From contig NZ_JAMXSS010000002.1 in NCBI RefSeq assembly GCF_024124825.1, positions 186,001 to 250,000 of the forward strand: DNA of 64,000 nt, written 5' to 3'. Below the pieces are notes generated by a model. That model was not told where the DNA came from, ran no database searches, and worked only from the letters and a program-made list of their open reading frames with translations. Within the stretch, counting starts at the first letter, position 1, and each line of letters begins with the position of its first letter. Position numbers and translations under genes: made by a program. Positions 63,480-64,000 of the stretch are shown here, piece by piece. This DNA comes from Arthrobacter sp. H16F315 (GTDB lineage: Bacteria; Actinomycetota; Actinomycetes; Actinomycetales; Micrococcaceae).

Positions 63480-64000
63480 TTACGCGAATCCGGGCGCCAG
63501 GACAACAACGAGTGGCAGCTGGAATTCGGCGGAATCCACCACGCTTGGGATGCCCAGGAGTTGGCCAAGGGCCTCGGCATTGTCCTTCTGCCCGACCCCG
63601 TTGTAGAAGACCACCGAGCGCTGCTGCGGCAATCCGCCCCAGTTTCCGAGCGCGCCGACAGTCCAGCCGGCGGTGGTAACGGTTCCGCCCACCCGGTTCG
63701 CCAGCCCTGCCGTGGCGGTGCCGTTGAAGATGGCCACGGGCTGGGTCTTGTCGATGGCTGCGGCCGAGGTGGTGGCTGCGGGAGTCGCAGCCGGCGACTC
63801 GCTGGCCGGCGGGCTGGACGGGCTGGAAGGGGCTTCGCTGGAGGTCGCAGGGGCGGCAGATGCAGCGGCGCTGCTGCCGCTCTGCCCGGCCGCTGCCTGC
63901 GTGCTGTCGGCAGCGGAGGAGAAGCCGATCTTCGGCAGAAAAATGAACGCGACGAGGCCAATGGCCAAGGCCGCGGCACCGGCGCCCAGGATCGGGCCCA
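63480..64000 (-). CDS. LytR C-terminal (LytR_C) domain protein, 5' end outside window
   Basis: At least 173 residues; the start lies beyond the right edge and the frame is open to base 64000. A membrane segment (GAGAAALAIGLVAFIFLP) is followed by a Ser/Ala/Pro-rich linker of about 70 residues and a LytR_C domain (VAIFNGTATAGLANRV, then WGGLPQQRSVVFYNGVGQK). This domain accompanies LytR-CpsA-Psr wall-polymer ligases and also occurs alone in actinobacterial membrane proteins; it faces the cell exterior. Function in wall assembly is inferred. Confidence 0.85.
   Translation of the reverse strand, partial: GPILGAGAAALAIGLVAFIFLPKIGFSSAADSTQAAAGQSGSSAAASAAPATSSEAPSSPSSPPASESPAATPAATTSAAAIDKTQPVAIFNGTATAGLANRVGGTVTTAGWTVGALGNWGGLPQQRSVVFYNGVGQKDNAEALGQLLGIPSVVDSAEFQLPLVVVLAPGFA

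Overview
This window comes from a high-GC actinobacterium, most likely the Arthrobacter/Pseudarthrobacter group (Micrococcaceae). Three things point there: GC-biased third codon positions, frequent GTG/TTG starts, and typical Micrococcaceae neighbourhoods (sucCD beside pcrA; a DUF3027/cold-shock/XPB-helicase block; ideR divergent from serC; a fdhD-moeA-DUF6457-mobA run). I saw no phage, integrase, transposase or CRISPR array. This is chromosomal housekeeping and accessory DNA.

Layout. 1-4.5 kb: end of a sodium:solute symporter, a ferritin-like/VIT1 metal transporter, a frame-disrupted matrixin-type metalloprotease and a LOG-family protein. 4.5-12.8 kb: transporter-regulator modules, namely GntR/MFS/SDR, MarR/MFS, a sugar porter and ArsR/SRPBCC, three with visible inverted-repeat operators. 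12.8-18.4 kb: sucD-sucC, a lipoprotein and the PcrA/UvrD helicase. 18.4-20.5 kb: an inositol-phosphatase-like gene and a membrane protein, flanked on both sides by arrays of the palindrome GGACATGTCC. 20.5-22.1 kb: a helical-repeat (TPR-like) protein divergent from a tiny secreted peptide with four VGWWP repeats. 22.1-28.2 kb: GGDEF-EAL protein, small partner, GT2 polysaccharide synthase and divergent secreted GH18 protein. 28-35 kb: DUF998 protein, tRNA-Arg(CCT), DUF6314, Nudix, ABC exporter plus ABC-F with an attenuator-like terminator, and a HTH/membrane pair. 35.6-42.8 kb: GH38 alpha-mannosidase, molybdenum-cofactor genes, HNH nuclease. 42.9-46.3 kb: two cell-wall hydrolases, each behind a c-di-AMP (ydaO-type) riboswitch, then IdeR. 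46.4-54.6 kb: serC, MFS, DUF3027, cold-shock protein, small membrane protein, XPB helicase and partner. 54.6-59.7 kb: FHA protein, two-component system, WXG100 protein, RNase HI fused to a DUF4440-like domain. 59.8-64 kb: groEL with CIRCE, branched-chain-type substrate-binding protein, cold-shock protein, LytR_C protein.

Two themes stand out. Envelope and second-messenger control is dense: c-di-AMP riboswitches on hydrolases, a c-di-GMP enzyme overlapping an exopolysaccharide synthase operon, and many secreted wall or glycan enzymes. The best candidate for something undescribed is the VGWWP-repeat peptide with its divergent TPR-like neighbour; the GGDEF-EAL/GT2/GH18 locus and the GGACATGTCC arrays come next.

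Caution on data quality: eleven genes, including groEL and a cold-shock gene, have their reading frame broken at runs of four to six C or G (twelve sites: ten missing bases, two extra). This looks like homopolymer sequencing error, not gene decay. I annotate these as one gene each and state where the frame changes.
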